The position numbers and the translations under genes are program-made. From positions 186,001-250,000 of the forward strand of contig NZ_JBHUML010000006.1 of NCBI RefSeq assembly GCF_042684865.1: a stretch of DNA of 64,000 nucleotides, given 5' to 3'. Below are positions 49,887-58,520 of the stretch, one piece after another (the first letter of the stretch is position 1; every line of letters starts with the position of its first letter). The notes under the pieces were generated by a model. It made no database searches and was not told where the DNA came from. It worked only from the letters and a program-made list of their open reading frames with translations. Source of the DNA: Salibacterium lacus (lineage in GTDB: Bacteria > Bacillota > Bacilli > Bacillales > Marinococcaceae).

Positions 49887-51395
49887 GTGAGACATGTAAC
49901 GCCGGTATTCTGGATTTCGATCGCGTTATGTGCAGCCCTTGTTATTTGGGGCTCTATATCGCCGGATCAGCTTCAAAACGTAACAAACACTTTAACATCG
50001 TCCTTTTCTACAGGGTTCGGATGGTATTACTTAATTATTGTAGTCTTCATTCTAGGATTTTGTGTATACTTAATCTTCTCCCCGTACGGACGAATAAAAC
50101 TCGGGAGTGATGATACCGAGCCTGAATTCAAACTGCCTACCTGGTTTGCCATGCTTTTCAGTGCCGGGATGGGAATGGGGATGGTATTTTGGACCACCGC
50201 GGAACCGATTTCGCACGCCTTTGTAAACTCGCCTGAAGCAGAAACCGGGTCAGAACAGGCTATCCGTGAATCGCTGCAGTACTCTTTCTTCCACTGGGGA
50301 ATTCATGCCTGGGCCGTTTATGCTATTGTTGCCCTGGCTCTTGCTTATTTTAAGTTCCACCGCGGGTTTCCGGGACTTATCAGTGCAACGCTCATCCCTA
50401 TTTTAGGCGAAAAAAGCATGCGCGGCCTGCCGGGTACCCTGATTGATGCACTGGCTGTTTTTGCGACCGTTCTTGGTGTGGCCTCCACACTTGGGTTTGG
50501 AACCGCCCAGATCAACGAAGGCATGGCCTTTCTATTTAATACACCGAATTCGTTTACGGTGCAGATCATTGTGCTTGTCATTGCTACTGTGTTGTTTATC
50601 ATTTCGGCATGGTCTGGTATCAGTAAAGGGATCAAGCATATGAGTAACGTCAATATGTGGCTCGGATTCATTCTGCTGATTGCCCTTTTTATTGTCGGAC
50701 CGACCATCTATATTCTGGACATGTTTACAAGTACAATGGGAAATTATCTTTCGAATTTCTTTGACATGAGTTTCCGAAGTGCTCCGCTCGATGACGGCAC
50801 ACGGGGCTGGATCGATTCGTGGACCATTTTCTATTGGGCTTGGTGGATTTCCTGGTCGCCGTTTGTGGGCATCTTTATTGCCCGGATTTCCAAAGGTCGT
50901 TCCATCAAGGAATTTATGCTCGGCGTGCTGTTCGTTCCGTCTGTTGTATGTTTTGTCTTCTTCGCGGTGTTCGGTGTTTCCGCGTTGAACCTGGAACAAA
51001 ACGGAATTGCCGACATTTCCCAGTATCCGATGGAAACAGCGACGTTTGCGGTGCTTCAGGAATATCCGCTTGGGTTTATCATGTCGATTGTGACTCTTGT
51101 TGTGATTGCCATATTCTTTATTACTTCGGCTGACTCTGCTACCTTTGTACTCGGCATGTTGTCGACAAACGGATCAATTGAACCAGCCGGTATTGTAAAA
51201 ATTTCATGGGGTGTGGCCATGTCTTTTGTCGCTGCTGTTGTAATGTACTACGGAGGAACACAGGGGCTTCAGAACACCCTGATCATTGCCGCTCTGCCGT
51301 TTTCCATTGTTGTTCTGTTAATGGGGGCTTCCTTTTTCAAGACAGTGCGTGAAGAACGAAGGCAGCAGAAAAAAGCAGAAAAAACGACAGCATAA
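49887..51395 (+). CDS. BCCT-family osmolyte transporter (OpuD-like)
   Basis: A 502-residue betaine/choline/carnitine transporter with twelve membrane segments. The substrate/sodium motif GMGMGMVFWTTAEPISH (about residue 94) and the aromatic box TIFYWAWWISWSPFVGIFIA (about 312) identify the family; GMGMGM followed by VFW is typical of glycine-betaine carriers. It imports compatible solutes with Na+. GTG start with AAGAGGTGA upstream. The tail is short and basic. Monocistronic; fits a salt-exposed organism. Confidence 0.94.
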   Translation: MRHVTPVFWISIALCAALVIWGSISPDQLQNVTNTLTSSFSTGFGWYYLIIVVFILGFCVYLIFSPYGRIKLGSDDTEPEFKLPTWFAMLFSAGMGMGMVFWTTAEPISHAFVNSPEAETGSEQAIRESLQYSFFHWGIHAWAVYAIVALALAYFKFHRGFPGLISATLIPILGEKSMRGLPGTLIDALAVFATVLGVASTLGFGTAQINEGMAFLFNTPNSFTVQIIVLVIATVLFIISAWSGISKGIKHMSNVNMWLGFILLIALFIVGPTIYILDMFTSTMGNYLSNFFDMSFRSAPLDDGTRGWIDSWTIFYWAWWISWSPFVGIFIARISKGRSIKEFMLGVLFVPSVVCFVFFAVFGVSALNLEQNGIADISQYPMETATFAVLQEYPLGFIMSIVTLVVIAIFFITSADSATFVLGMLSTNGSIEPAGIVKISWGVAMSFVAAVVMYYGGTQGLQNTLIIAALPFSIVVLLMGASFFKTVREERRQQKKAEKTTA

Positions 51396-51409
51396 CGATA
51401 CAAATCAGC

Positions 51410-51446
51410 AGACACCCTGGCATGTCAGGCAGGGTGTCTTTTTTTA
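51410..51446 (+). terminator. Terminator of the BCCT transporter gene
   Basis: AGACACCCT pairs with AGGGTGTCT, followed by seven T. Confidence 0.87.
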
Positions 51447-51693
51447 TACAGAACAAGACGCCGTTATCAGACCAGCATCAGGAGGAATTGGCCGATGGAC
51501 AACGGCTGGCGGCAAGTTCCAGATAGATTCATACGCTAAATAGTCGTTAAAAACATGCGGACGACCATTCCCCCGCTCTTCCCGTACACGATCAGCTCCT
51601 GAATTCAATCTATCGACCACTTCGTACAGTCCCTGCACCTGTAATGGCCGATAGATAGGCGGGGCAGTCTGGACAAACGCTTGACCGTTTCAT

Positions 51694-51746
51694 CAAAAAA
51701 AGCGGCCCCTTCCTCCTTTCACAGAGGCAGGGGCCGCTTTTTTATT
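51694..51746. terminator. Terminator of psuK-psuG
   Basis: AGCGGCCCCT (51701-51710) pairs with AGGGGCCGCT (51729-51738), flanked by A- and T-runs, so it can act in both directions. The 250 bases between it and the BCCT terminator hold no recognised gene. Confidence 0.85.
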
Positions 51747-51749
51747 TTA

Positions 51750-52664
51750 TCAGGACTTTTTATTCAACTCGGCGGCAATGGCTGCGCCTATTTCGGCATT
51801 GTGCTTTACCAGGGCAATGTTGGCGTCCAGACTCTGTCCGCCGGTGGATTCCTGTATTTTCTGAAGTAGAAACGGGGTAACATCTTTCCCGGTAATACCA
51901 AGGTTCTCTGCTTCCTGCACCGCTTTTTCGATCACTTCGGAAATGACTTCTTCTTTCATCGCGTAATCTTCCGGTATCGGATTGGCGATTACCGCGCCGC
52001 CTTCCATTTCCATTTCCCATTTGGCGTGCAGGGTGGAGGCAGCTTCGTCCGCTTCATCCACCCGGAAATGGACAGGAAATTCGCTGGACCGCGTGAAAAA
52101 GGCCGGCAGCTGATCCGTTTTGTATCCCATCACCGGTACACCCTTCGTTTCCAGGTATTCCATCGTCAAACCGAGATCCAGAATGGATTTCGCTCCGGAA
52201 CAGACGACCGCTACGTTCGTGCGGGCCAGCTCTTCCAGGTCGGCGGAAATGTCCATGGAATGCTCGGCACCCCGGTGCACGCCGCCGATTCCCCCGGTCA
52301 CAAAGACAGGGATATCAGCCATGGCTGCACATATCATGGTAGCTGCCACCGTCGTTGCTCCGTGCTTCCCGGTAGCCGCCAGATACGGAAGATCTTTTCT
52401 GGAAGCCTTCGCCACGCCTTCTGAACGGGCGAGGAGATCCAGCTCCTCATCACTCAGGCCGATTTTTATCTGTCCATCAAGCAGGGCAATGGTGGCTGGC
52501 ACTGCACCACCTTCCCGGATAATCTGCTCAACATCCCGGGCCGTCTGAACATTCTGCGGATACGGCATTCCATGGGAAATAATCGTGGACTCAAGCGCAA
52601 CAACCGGTTTTCCCTCAACTTGTGCGGTATGTACTTCTTCGGATAACGTGATAAATGACTTCAT
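51750..52664 (-). CDS. psuG: Pseudouridine-5'-phosphate glycosidase
   Basis: A 304-residue PsuG/IndA-family enzyme that splits (reversibly) pseudouridine 5'-phosphate into uracil and ribose 5-phosphate. Conserved: VVALESTIISHGMPYPQN at about 19-36 (catalytic Glu), AATGKHGATTVAATM with the catalytic lysine near residue 93, and FVTGGIGGVHRGAEHSMDIS near 120 with a metal-binding Asp. TGGAGG precedes the ATG, which overlaps the psuK stop as ATGA. Second gene of psuK-psuG. Confidence 0.95.
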   Translation of the reverse strand: MKSFITLSEEVHTAQVEGKPVVALESTIISHGMPYPQNVQTARDVEQIIREGGAVPATIALLDGQIKIGLSDEELDLLARSEGVAKASRKDLPYLAATGKHGATTVAATMICAAMADIPVFVTGGIGGVHRGAEHSMDISADLEELARTNVAVVCSGAKSILDLGLTMEYLETKGVPVMGYKTDQLPAFFTRSSEFPVHFRVDEADEAASTLHAKWEMEMEGGAVIANPIPEDYAMKEEVISEVIEKAVQEAENLGITGKDVTPFLLQKIQESTGGQSLDANIALVKHNAEIGAAIAAELNKKS

Positions 52665-53785
52665 GTTCGTTCCTCCATTCTTTTATTCAACCATTCTGCA
52701 GTCATCGTTTCTTTTCCAGAGGTTTCTGATGTCAGAGTTGCTGCTGCATGCATCATCCCTGCCTGCCCGGCTGCTTTCACGTCCCATCCTTCAAGCCAGG
52801 CGTAAAACAGGGCGGCACAGAAAGCATCGCCGGCCCCTGTTACATCGGCAATCATTTCCACCGGTTCTGACGGAAGATGAAAAATCCCGGAAGCCGCACT
52901 TCCGATAACAGCACCGAGGCTGCCGCCGGTAACGACCACGTGCTCTACCCCTTTTTCCAACCATGCAGAAACCGCATTTTGCCAGTCCTCTCCATTCTCA
53001 ATAGTTACGCCAAGTGCCGCTTCGGATTCATCCTTATTCGTCACAAGCCATGTGACCCCTCCCAGTTTTTCCGGCAGCCGCTGCATTTTCGGGGCAGATA
53101 CTGCGGTAATCATGAGAGGTATTTGATACTTAACTGCTTTCTGCCGGATACGTTCCAGTGTTTCTGCAGGGCAGTTCAAGTCAGCCGCTATGCCGCCGGC
53201 CTGCTGAAAGACATGGTCGCGGGATTCTATATATTCGGGGGTGATCGATTCATAAATTTCCATATCCGCAAAAGCCATTGTCATACTGCCCTGCCAGTCC
53301 AGAACAGCTGTATAGGATCCGGTCGATTTTTCATAAAATACGGCGGCATGGTCCAGGTTGATGTAACCTTCCGACGCCTCTTTCAGCGTTATCCAGTCCG
53401 CATCCATCCCGGCTGTCGTCAACAGAATCGTTTCTTTCTCCAGACGACCGAGATTTTCTGCCAAATTCCGCGCCACGCCGCCTGCACTCTCCGTCGATGT
53501 GACAGGGTTGGACGTCTCCCACTGCAGGACTTCTTTTATATAAAACTTCCGGTCCACATTTGCCGCGCCGATGCATACAATCGGCCGGGTTTCATTAATG
53601 ACGTACGCTTTGCCCAGAATATAGTTTTTCCGGACCAGGCCGGATATGATGTTAGCCACTGCAGGTCTCGATAGGCCGACAGCTTCGGCAAGATCAAGCT
53701 GGGACACATAAGGATCGTCCTTAATACGCGCGAAAACCTGTTTTTCTTTTTCCGTCATCGGCTCTCTATTGTTATATACGGGCAT
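52661..53785 (-). CDS. psuK: Pseudouridine kinase with N-terminal winged-helix domain
   Basis: A 374-residue PfkB-family kinase phosphorylating pseudouridine. Residues 1-60 form a helix-turn-helix domain (DPYVSQLDLAEAVGLSRPAV); the kinase part starts at PIVCIGAANVDRKFYIKE, with GGVARNLAENLGRL (substrate) and the catalytic/anion-hole motif DVTGAGDAFCAALFYAW near residue 315. The fused DNA-binding domain suggests the enzyme regulates its own operon, consistent with a tandem operator-like pair just upstream. GGAGGTGGGG precedes ATG 53785. Confidence 0.92.
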   Translation of the reverse strand: MPVYNNREPMTEKEKQVFARIKDDPYVSQLDLAEAVGLSRPAVANIISGLVRKNYILGKAYVINETRPIVCIGAANVDRKFYIKEVLQWETSNPVTSTESAGGVARNLAENLGRLEKETILLTTAGMDADWITLKEASEGYINLDHAAVFYEKSTGSYTAVLDWQGSMTMAFADMEIYESITPEYIESRDHVFQQAGGIAADLNCPAETLERIRQKAVKYQIPLMITAVSAPKMQRLPEKLGGVTWLVTNKDESEAALGVTIENGEDWQNAVSAWLEKGVEHVVVTGGSLGAVIGSAASGIFHLPSEPVEMIADVTGAGDAFCAALFYAWLEGWDVKAAGQAGMMHAAATLTSETSGKETMTAEWLNKRMEERT

Positions 53786-53799
53786 TTCCCCACCTCCTT

Positions 53800-53831
53800 A
53801 AACATATGTTTTTAAATTAAAACTTTAGTTT
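53800..53831. promoter_or_regulatory. Tandem AAAC-N4-GTTT operator candidates upstream of psuK
   Basis: AAACATATGTTT (53800-53811) and AAACTTTAGTTT (53820-53831) are palindromic with identical arms and centres 20 bp apart, on one helix face. They sit just upstream of the psuK ribosome-binding site; the HTH domain of PsuK is the natural candidate ligand. Confidence 0.55.
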
Positions 53832-53885
53832 AATATCATATTACACGCTCCCACGCTGCGCGTCAACTCCCATCTGTATTCAAAC

Positions 53886-53922
53886 AGAGCCGGAGTTTTC
53901 TTTTCATCGAAAACTCCGGCTC
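53886..53922 (-). terminator. Perfect 14-bp hairpin after gdpD
   Basis: GAGCCGGAGTTTTC pairs exactly with GAAAACTCCGGCTC around TTTTCATC. The minus-strand tail is only weakly T-rich. It separates gdpD from the psuK promoter. Confidence 0.7.
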
Positions 53923-53926
53923 CCTT

Positions 53927-54661
53927 TTACTTTTTCTTATGTTTTTGTTTCTCCCGGACCATACCGGGATGGTTGGTCGTAATGATAAGCTCCTGAGACA
54001 GGAGACGAAGCCTTTCGACAGCGTGCTGCTTATTGACCGTCCATACATTTACCTTGTAGCCGTTGTACAGCATCATATCCACGATACCCTGTCCCGCCAT
54101 TTCGTGATAAAGCATCATAACTTCCGCCCCGGCCTCTTCCATCTGCTCAAGGGGAATGACCGGCCGGTTCATAAAAATCAGGCCGGTTTGTATCGACGCA
54201 TCCATCTGTTTGATTTTTTTTACCGCTGTATGATCAAATGACCCAACCAGTGTAGACCCTGTAATCTCGTACTTATGAAGAAGACGTACGATTTTCTCTT
54301 CCAGCCCGGGATAAATGTCTCTGCGCTGCTTCAGCTCAATTGTCAGAGACTTTTTTCGGTTCATCCGGCGGAGCACATCTTCCAGTGTCGGAATCCTCTG
54401 CCCGGCAAACTGTTCGTTGAACCAGGATCCGGCGTCCAGCGTCTTCAGTTCATTGACAGTGTAATCCCGTACCGCTTTCTTTCCGTTTGTGGTGCGCTTC
54501 ACCGTCTGATCATGAATCACGACCGGTACGTTATCACGCGACAGATGAACATCCAGTTCGATACCATCCACATCCGGGGAATTCCATGCCAGCTCAAACG
54601 CAGCGAGTGTATTTTCCGGAGCCCTTCCGGACCAGCCCCGGTGAGCAATGCATTGTACCAT
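53927..54661 (-). CDS. Glycerophosphodiester phosphodiesterase
   Basis: A 244-residue GDPD TIM-barrel enzyme, cytoplasmic (no signal peptide), hydrolysing glycerophosphodiesters to glycerol 3-phosphate. Catalytic set: CIAHRGWSGRAPENTLAAFE (His, Arg, Glu), DGIELDVHLSRDNVPVVIHD (Glu/Asp metal ligands and second His), and the later IELKQR. ATG 54661 is chosen for AAAGGGG eight bases upstream; the longer frame to 54733 adds a stretch unlike the family. The lysine-rich tail is unremarkable. Divergent from pbpG. Confidence 0.92.
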   Translation of the reverse strand: MVQCIAHRGWSGRAPENTLAAFELAWNSPDVDGIELDVHLSRDNVPVVIHDQTVKRTTNGKKAVRDYTVNELKTLDAGSWFNEQFAGQRIPTLEDVLRRMNRKKSLTIELKQRRDIYPGLEEKIVRLLHKYEITGSTLVGSFDHTAVKKIKQMDASIQTGLIFMNRPVIPLEQMEEAGAEVMMLYHEMAGQGIVDMMLYNGYKVNVWTVNKQHAVERLRLLSQELIITTNHPGMVREKQKHKKK

Positions 54662-54817
54662 TTCCAGAACCCCTTTTTCATCATCTTCTTCAAGTATACA
54701 AAAAAATGCTGCCTTCGTGTTTACATACAGCATATTTTCCTATTACGCAAGTTTAAAAGCAAAGGAATTGACCAACAATGGGTACAAACAGGAGCATCAT
54801 TTCAGGAGGGGGAACCA

Positions 54818-56902
54818 ATGAACACAGCAGTGCGCCAAAGCGGCCGGCAGAAACCAGGCGTCATCCGGCTGATGATCCGATTTCTGCTGCTTGCCGGCAT
54901 TATCGGCGTGAGCGGTATGCTGGCGGCTGCAGGCTCTGCTTATCTGCTTCAGCCACCACCGATCCAAGCCGATCAATCCACCGTGGTTTATGGAGCGGAC
55001 CAATCTATCATCGGAGAACATCATAATGGCAGGCAGCAGTACTGGGTAGATCTTGAAGATATCTCCCCAAATCTTGTGCAGGCGTCGGTGGCTGTGGAAG
55101 ATGATGAATTTTATGAACACAGCGGTTTTGATTTTTCCCGTATTCTATCCGCTGCAGCCGTGAATATCAGAACTCTCTCCAAAGCACAGGGAGGAAGCAC
55201 CATTACCCAGCAGTATGCCCGTAATCTATTTTTATCTCATGACAAAACGTGGTCGCGTAAACTCGAAGAAGCTTTCTATGCACTCCGTCTGGAAGCGCAT
55301 TACGGGAAACAGGAGATTCTCGAAGGATATCTGAATACGATTTATTTCGGACACGGCGCCTACGGTATTGAAGCAGCTGCCCGTCTTTATTTTGATACAT
55401 CCGCCGAAGACCTCTCCCTGGCGGAGGCATCGCTTCTGGCCGGTGTCCCGAAAGGTCCTTCGTATTATTCACCATTTTCCCATCCCGAGCGTGCTAATGA
55501 ACGGCAGCAGCTTGTGCTGTCTGCTATGGAGCGGACCGGAGTAATTACAGCCGAGGAAAAGGAAAGTGCCGAACATGCTCCTCTTTCTCTGGAACCGCCC
55601 GGTCAGCTCTCCGACGATCGTATCGGCCCCTATTTTCAGGACCACGTCCAATCACTGGTGGAGCAAAAATATGGAATGGATCCCAAACAGGGAGGACTGC
55701 GGATCTATACCACCCTTGATCCTGAGCTGCAGAAAAAAGCGGAAAAGTGGATCCGCTATGAGATTCCAAAAGAATCAGAACTCCAGGGAGCGCTCACCGC
55801 CATGGACCCGGAGACCGGAGATGTCCGTGCCATGGCCGGCGGAAAAAACTATCAGGAAAGCACCTTTAACCGAGCCGTTGATGCTGCCCGAGCTCCCGGT
55901 TCTGCACTGAAACCATTCCTGTACTACGCGGCACTTGAAGAAGGCTTCACCCCATTAACGTCTTTTCGAAGCGAACCATCCGAGTTTACGATCGGAGAGC
56001 AGGGACAGACGTATGCCCCGGGCAATTACGGTGAAATCTATGCCGATGACTTCATTCCCATGTATGAAGCACTGGCGGTATCGGACAATGTGTTTGCCGT
56101 GAAGACTCATTTGTCTCTAGGGCCGGATGCCCTCGTAAATACAGTTAAAGATGCAGGGATTTCTTCTGATTTATCTCCCATTCCATCCCTGGCTCTCGGC
56201 ACGCAGAACGTGAAGCCGCTGCATTTAACGAATGCTTATCTCCCTTTTGCAAACGGAGGCAAAAAAACAGAACCGCGTCTCATTACAAAAATCACAGATG
56301 ACGAAGGTAATGTGCTCGTAGAGAATGAACCTGAAATCAATCAGATTTTTGACCCACGGAAAACGTATGTAGTCACAGATATGATGAAAGGTGTCTTTGA
56401 TGTATCCATGGATGCCTATACATCAGTCACCGGAAGATCCGCTGCCCATCTGTTTAATCGACCGCTTGCCGGAAAAAGCGGATCCACCGATTACGACAGC
56501 TGGATGGCCGGCTTTTCCCCGGATCTTGCCGCCGGCGTGTGGATCGGCTATGACGATAACCGGAAGATGAACCATGCCGAAGAAGGGCAGATTTCAAAAC
56601 GAATCTGGGCCCAGTTTATGGAAGAAGGGCTCGAAGATGAACTGAAAATGGATTTCCCCGCTCCGGACGGTATAGTGAAGACTCCGATTGACCCCGAGAC
56701 CGGGCTGCTTGCTTCAGAAGAATGCGGTCCCTCCCGGACGATTGCTTTTGAGAAAGGAACAGAGCCGCAGCGTTCCTGCACCGAAGAACTTGAAAACAGG
56801 CAGGTGACAAATCCGGAAGAGAACCCAAACCAGAAAGAAGAACAGCTCCCCGGGCAGGAGGAAAAATTCTGGGAGCGGCTGAAACGTTGGATGCAGCCGT
56901 AA
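54818..56902 (+). CDS. pbpG: Class A penicillin-binding protein, PbpG-like
   Basis: A 694-residue bifunctional peptidoglycan synthase. Membrane anchor FLLLAGIIGVSGMLAAAG; glycosyltransferase GT51 domain with VEDDEFYEHSGFDFSRI and QGGSTITQQYARNLFLS; transpeptidase domain with the active serine in ARAPGSALKPFLY (SxxK), SDN in VSDNVFAVK and KSGS in place of the usual KTGT. The order pbpG-ywhD matches B. subtilis, where PbpG (YwhE) acts in spore germ-wall synthesis. AGGAGGGGG precedes ATG 54818; the open frame extends far upstream but that part is antisense to gdpD. Confidence 0.92.
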   Translation: MNTAVRQSGRQKPGVIRLMIRFLLLAGIIGVSGMLAAAGSAYLLQPPPIQADQSTVVYGADQSIIGEHHNGRQQYWVDLEDISPNLVQASVAVEDDEFYEHSGFDFSRILSAAAVNIRTLSKAQGGSTITQQYARNLFLSHDKTWSRKLEEAFYALRLEAHYGKQEILEGYLNTIYFGHGAYGIEAAARLYFDTSAEDLSLAEASLLAGVPKGPSYYSPFSHPERANERQQLVLSAMERTGVITAEEKESAEHAPLSLEPPGQLSDDRIGPYFQDHVQSLVEQKYGMDPKQGGLRIYTTLDPELQKKAEKWIRYEIPKESELQGALTAMDPETGDVRAMAGGKNYQESTFNRAVDAARAPGSALKPFLYYAALEEGFTPLTSFRSEPSEFTIGEQGQTYAPGNYGEIYADDFIPMYEALAVSDNVFAVKTHLSLGPDALVNTVKDAGISSDLSPIPSLALGTQNVKPLHLTNAYLPFANGGKKTEPRLITKITDDEGNVLVENEPEINQIFDPRKTYVVTDMMKGVFDVSMDAYTSVTGRSAAHLFNRPLAGKSGSTDYDSWMAGFSPDLAAGVWIGYDDNRKMNHAEEGQISKRIWAQFMEEGLEDELKMDFPAPDGIVKTPIDPETGLLASEECGPSRTIAFEKGTEPQRSCTEELENRQVTNPEENPNQKEEQLPGQEEKFWERLKRWMQP

Positions 56903-56996
56903 TACCCCACGCCTGTTGATTTTCCATATAAAGGAATGGGAAAGGGTTCTATGAGGAGGGTGCATCTGTGATCAAAGCTTGTATCCCCCCTTCTTT

Positions 56997-57123
56997 TTCG
57001 TTGGACGGAGCCGTCTGCCCGACTCCAGCGGGAGAAGCGTCAGCCGAAGATCACCGGGTGATTTACCCGGTAGCTGAGGCGACGCCCGCGGAAAGCGGGC
57101 AGGAAAGGCGGAGTCCAACGAAA
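56997..57123. repeat. Structured intergenic repeat, copy 2
   Basis: About 127 bp with 11-base terminal inverted repeats TTTCGTTGGAC/GTCCAACGAAA. Inside: CTGCCCG/CGGGCAG, CCAGCGGGAGAAGCGTCAGC with GAAGATC, variable hairpin ACCGGGT/ACCCGGT, AGCTGAGGCGACGCCCGCGG. Compared with copy 1 the arms GCGTC/GACGC replace GCAGC/GCTGC and the central stem is entirely different but still paired. Lies between pbpG and ywhD. Confidence 0.78.
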
Positions 57124-57170
57124 CGCTTCCTATATTTGGATAATCAACAGCCGTGGCAATACCCTTCAAA

Positions 57171-57215
57171 CTAAAACGTGCAGGAGGCTTGAATAAGCGC
57201 TCCTGCACGTTTTAG
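57171..57215. terminator. Long hairpin between pbpG and ywhD
   Basis: The 16 bases CTAAAACGTGCAGGAG pair perfectly with 57200-57215, and the loop pairs again (GCTT/AAGC). T-rich on the plus side, A-rich on the other; can serve both convergent genes. Confidence 0.75.
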
Positions 57216-57311
57216 TGTCCTAGCTTATAATGCATGTGTGTGTTTCCAGTATATTCATCATGAAGAAATTGAACAACAGCTCTGCAAATTGTTCAAAAAT
57301 CGTTCAAAAAT

Positions 57312-57869
57312 TCAGCCGTTATCTTCGTCATTTCCTTTTATATTCAGCGCTTGATGCAGTTCTTCACCGGAATGATCCCAGTATTCTTTACTGAACCCTT
57401 TGAGAAACTCACCGAGAATATACTTGGAATGATCATCCATGTGATCCACAGCCAGTTTCCCTTTCATGGATTTATCCATATTATTCACGTGTTCCGGCAT
57501 ACTTTTATACCCTTTGCGGATCCGCTTGTCGGAGTTCTCTACCAGCGTTTCACACGCTCCTACTCCGGTGTAACACGGCTGCCCGTCTTTATGATCAACG
57601 GTTACCCAGACGAGCCAGTAAAGTTTCGGCTCAGGAACATCTTCTTTGTCTGCAGAGAATTTTACCTTCTTTTCTATTTCAGAGCGGGCATGCAGGGCTC
57701 CCATATCTATGAAGGCCCGGTCTTCGGCAGGATCAATGATAACTGGTGTCATATTGTCCAGGCTTAACGTACCCGCCCCGTAGCCACCGTCACCGCCGGT
57801 AGCGTCTCCGCTTAAGATATTGAAGCCTCCGCCTTTTCGTTTCTTGTCCTCGTTATCAAAAAGATCCAT
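57312..57869 (-). CDS. ywhD: YwhD family protein
   Basis: A 185-residue soluble protein matching YwhD: GGGFNILSGDATGGDGGYGA near the start, LYWLVWVTVDHKDGQPCYTG in the middle and HVNNMDKSMKGKLAVDHMDD later. Function unknown; conserved in Bacillaceae beside pbpG, as here. AAAGGAGA precedes the ATG. Confidence 0.9.
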   Translation of the reverse strand: MDLFDNEDKKRKGGGFNILSGDATGGDGGYGAGTLSLDNMTPVIIDPAEDRAFIDMGALHARSEIEKKVKFSADKEDVPEPKLYWLVWVTVDHKDGQPCYTGVGACETLVENSDKRIRKGYKSMPEHVNNMDKSMKGKLAVDHMDDHSKYILGEFLKGFSKEYWDHSGEELHQALNIKGNDEDNG

Positions 57870-57923
57870 GCAATCGTCTCCTTTTAAAGATTCTCTATTT
57901 ACATCATACGCTGTTTGAACGGT

Positions 57924-58421
57924 TTATTTCAAAGAATCGATCAGCTGCCAGGCTTCCTCCATATCTTCATCCGAGTAGTTCTGGCTTTTTTTCAATTTAT
58001 GAACTTTTTCCTTTACCTCTTCTTTTGGTAATTCATCGAAATAAAGCACCGTTGACACCAGCTCTAAAAACTTTGCGCTGTATTCATTTAACCGGCTCGT
58101 AATTTTTTCCGCTTCCCTGCGGGGCCAGTCCAGCTGCATGTTCTGAAGAAAGGTATCCCCTTCTTCGGTGAGCTGATACCGGTATTGGTAGTATCCGGCC
58201 TTTGTTTCCTTGATTTCAGACATGAAACCGAGACTGCACAATTCTTCTGTTCTCATCGACAGTTCCTCAGAATACGGCCCGTACATGTGATACGTATATT
58301 TTTCCTGCAGGGGGAGCTGCAGCTTCTTACTTATATACACGATTTTCTGCCACTTCTTGCGGCCTACCACTTCTCCGGCATCCTGTAATAACGCGAGTAA
58401 CTTTGCATGATCAGGCAGCAT
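57924..58421 (-). CDS. ywgA: YwgA family protein
   Basis: A 165-residue YwgA-like protein (LLALLQDAGEVVGRKKWQKI; YTYHMYGPYSEELSMRTEEL), a small helical domain also resembling Panacea/GepA-type adaptor folds; function unknown. AAGGAGGA precedes the ATG. It follows ywfO by about 100 bases in the same direction, as in B. subtilis, so co-transcription from ywfO is possible. Confidence 0.88.
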   Translation of the reverse strand: MLPDHAKLLALLQDAGEVVGRKKWQKIVYISKKLQLPLQEKYTYHMYGPYSEELSMRTEELCSLGFMSEIKETKAGYYQYRYQLTEEGDTFLQNMQLDWPRREAEKITSRLNEYSAKFLELVSTVLYFDELPKEEVKEKVHKLKKSQNYSDEDMEEAWQLIDSLK

Positions 58422-58520
58422 TGCCGATTTCCTCCTTCATGATCTTCGCTGCAGAGAGACGTTTCCCACTGCAGGACTGTCCGTCCCATTTTTATGTTTT
58501 CCTGCGTGCTGAAAAAGACA

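Noticed and set aside
54275..54817. Upstream 181-codon extension of the pbpG frame
   Set aside because: It is antisense to gdpD and precedes a strong ribosome-binding site and membrane-anchor start at 54818.
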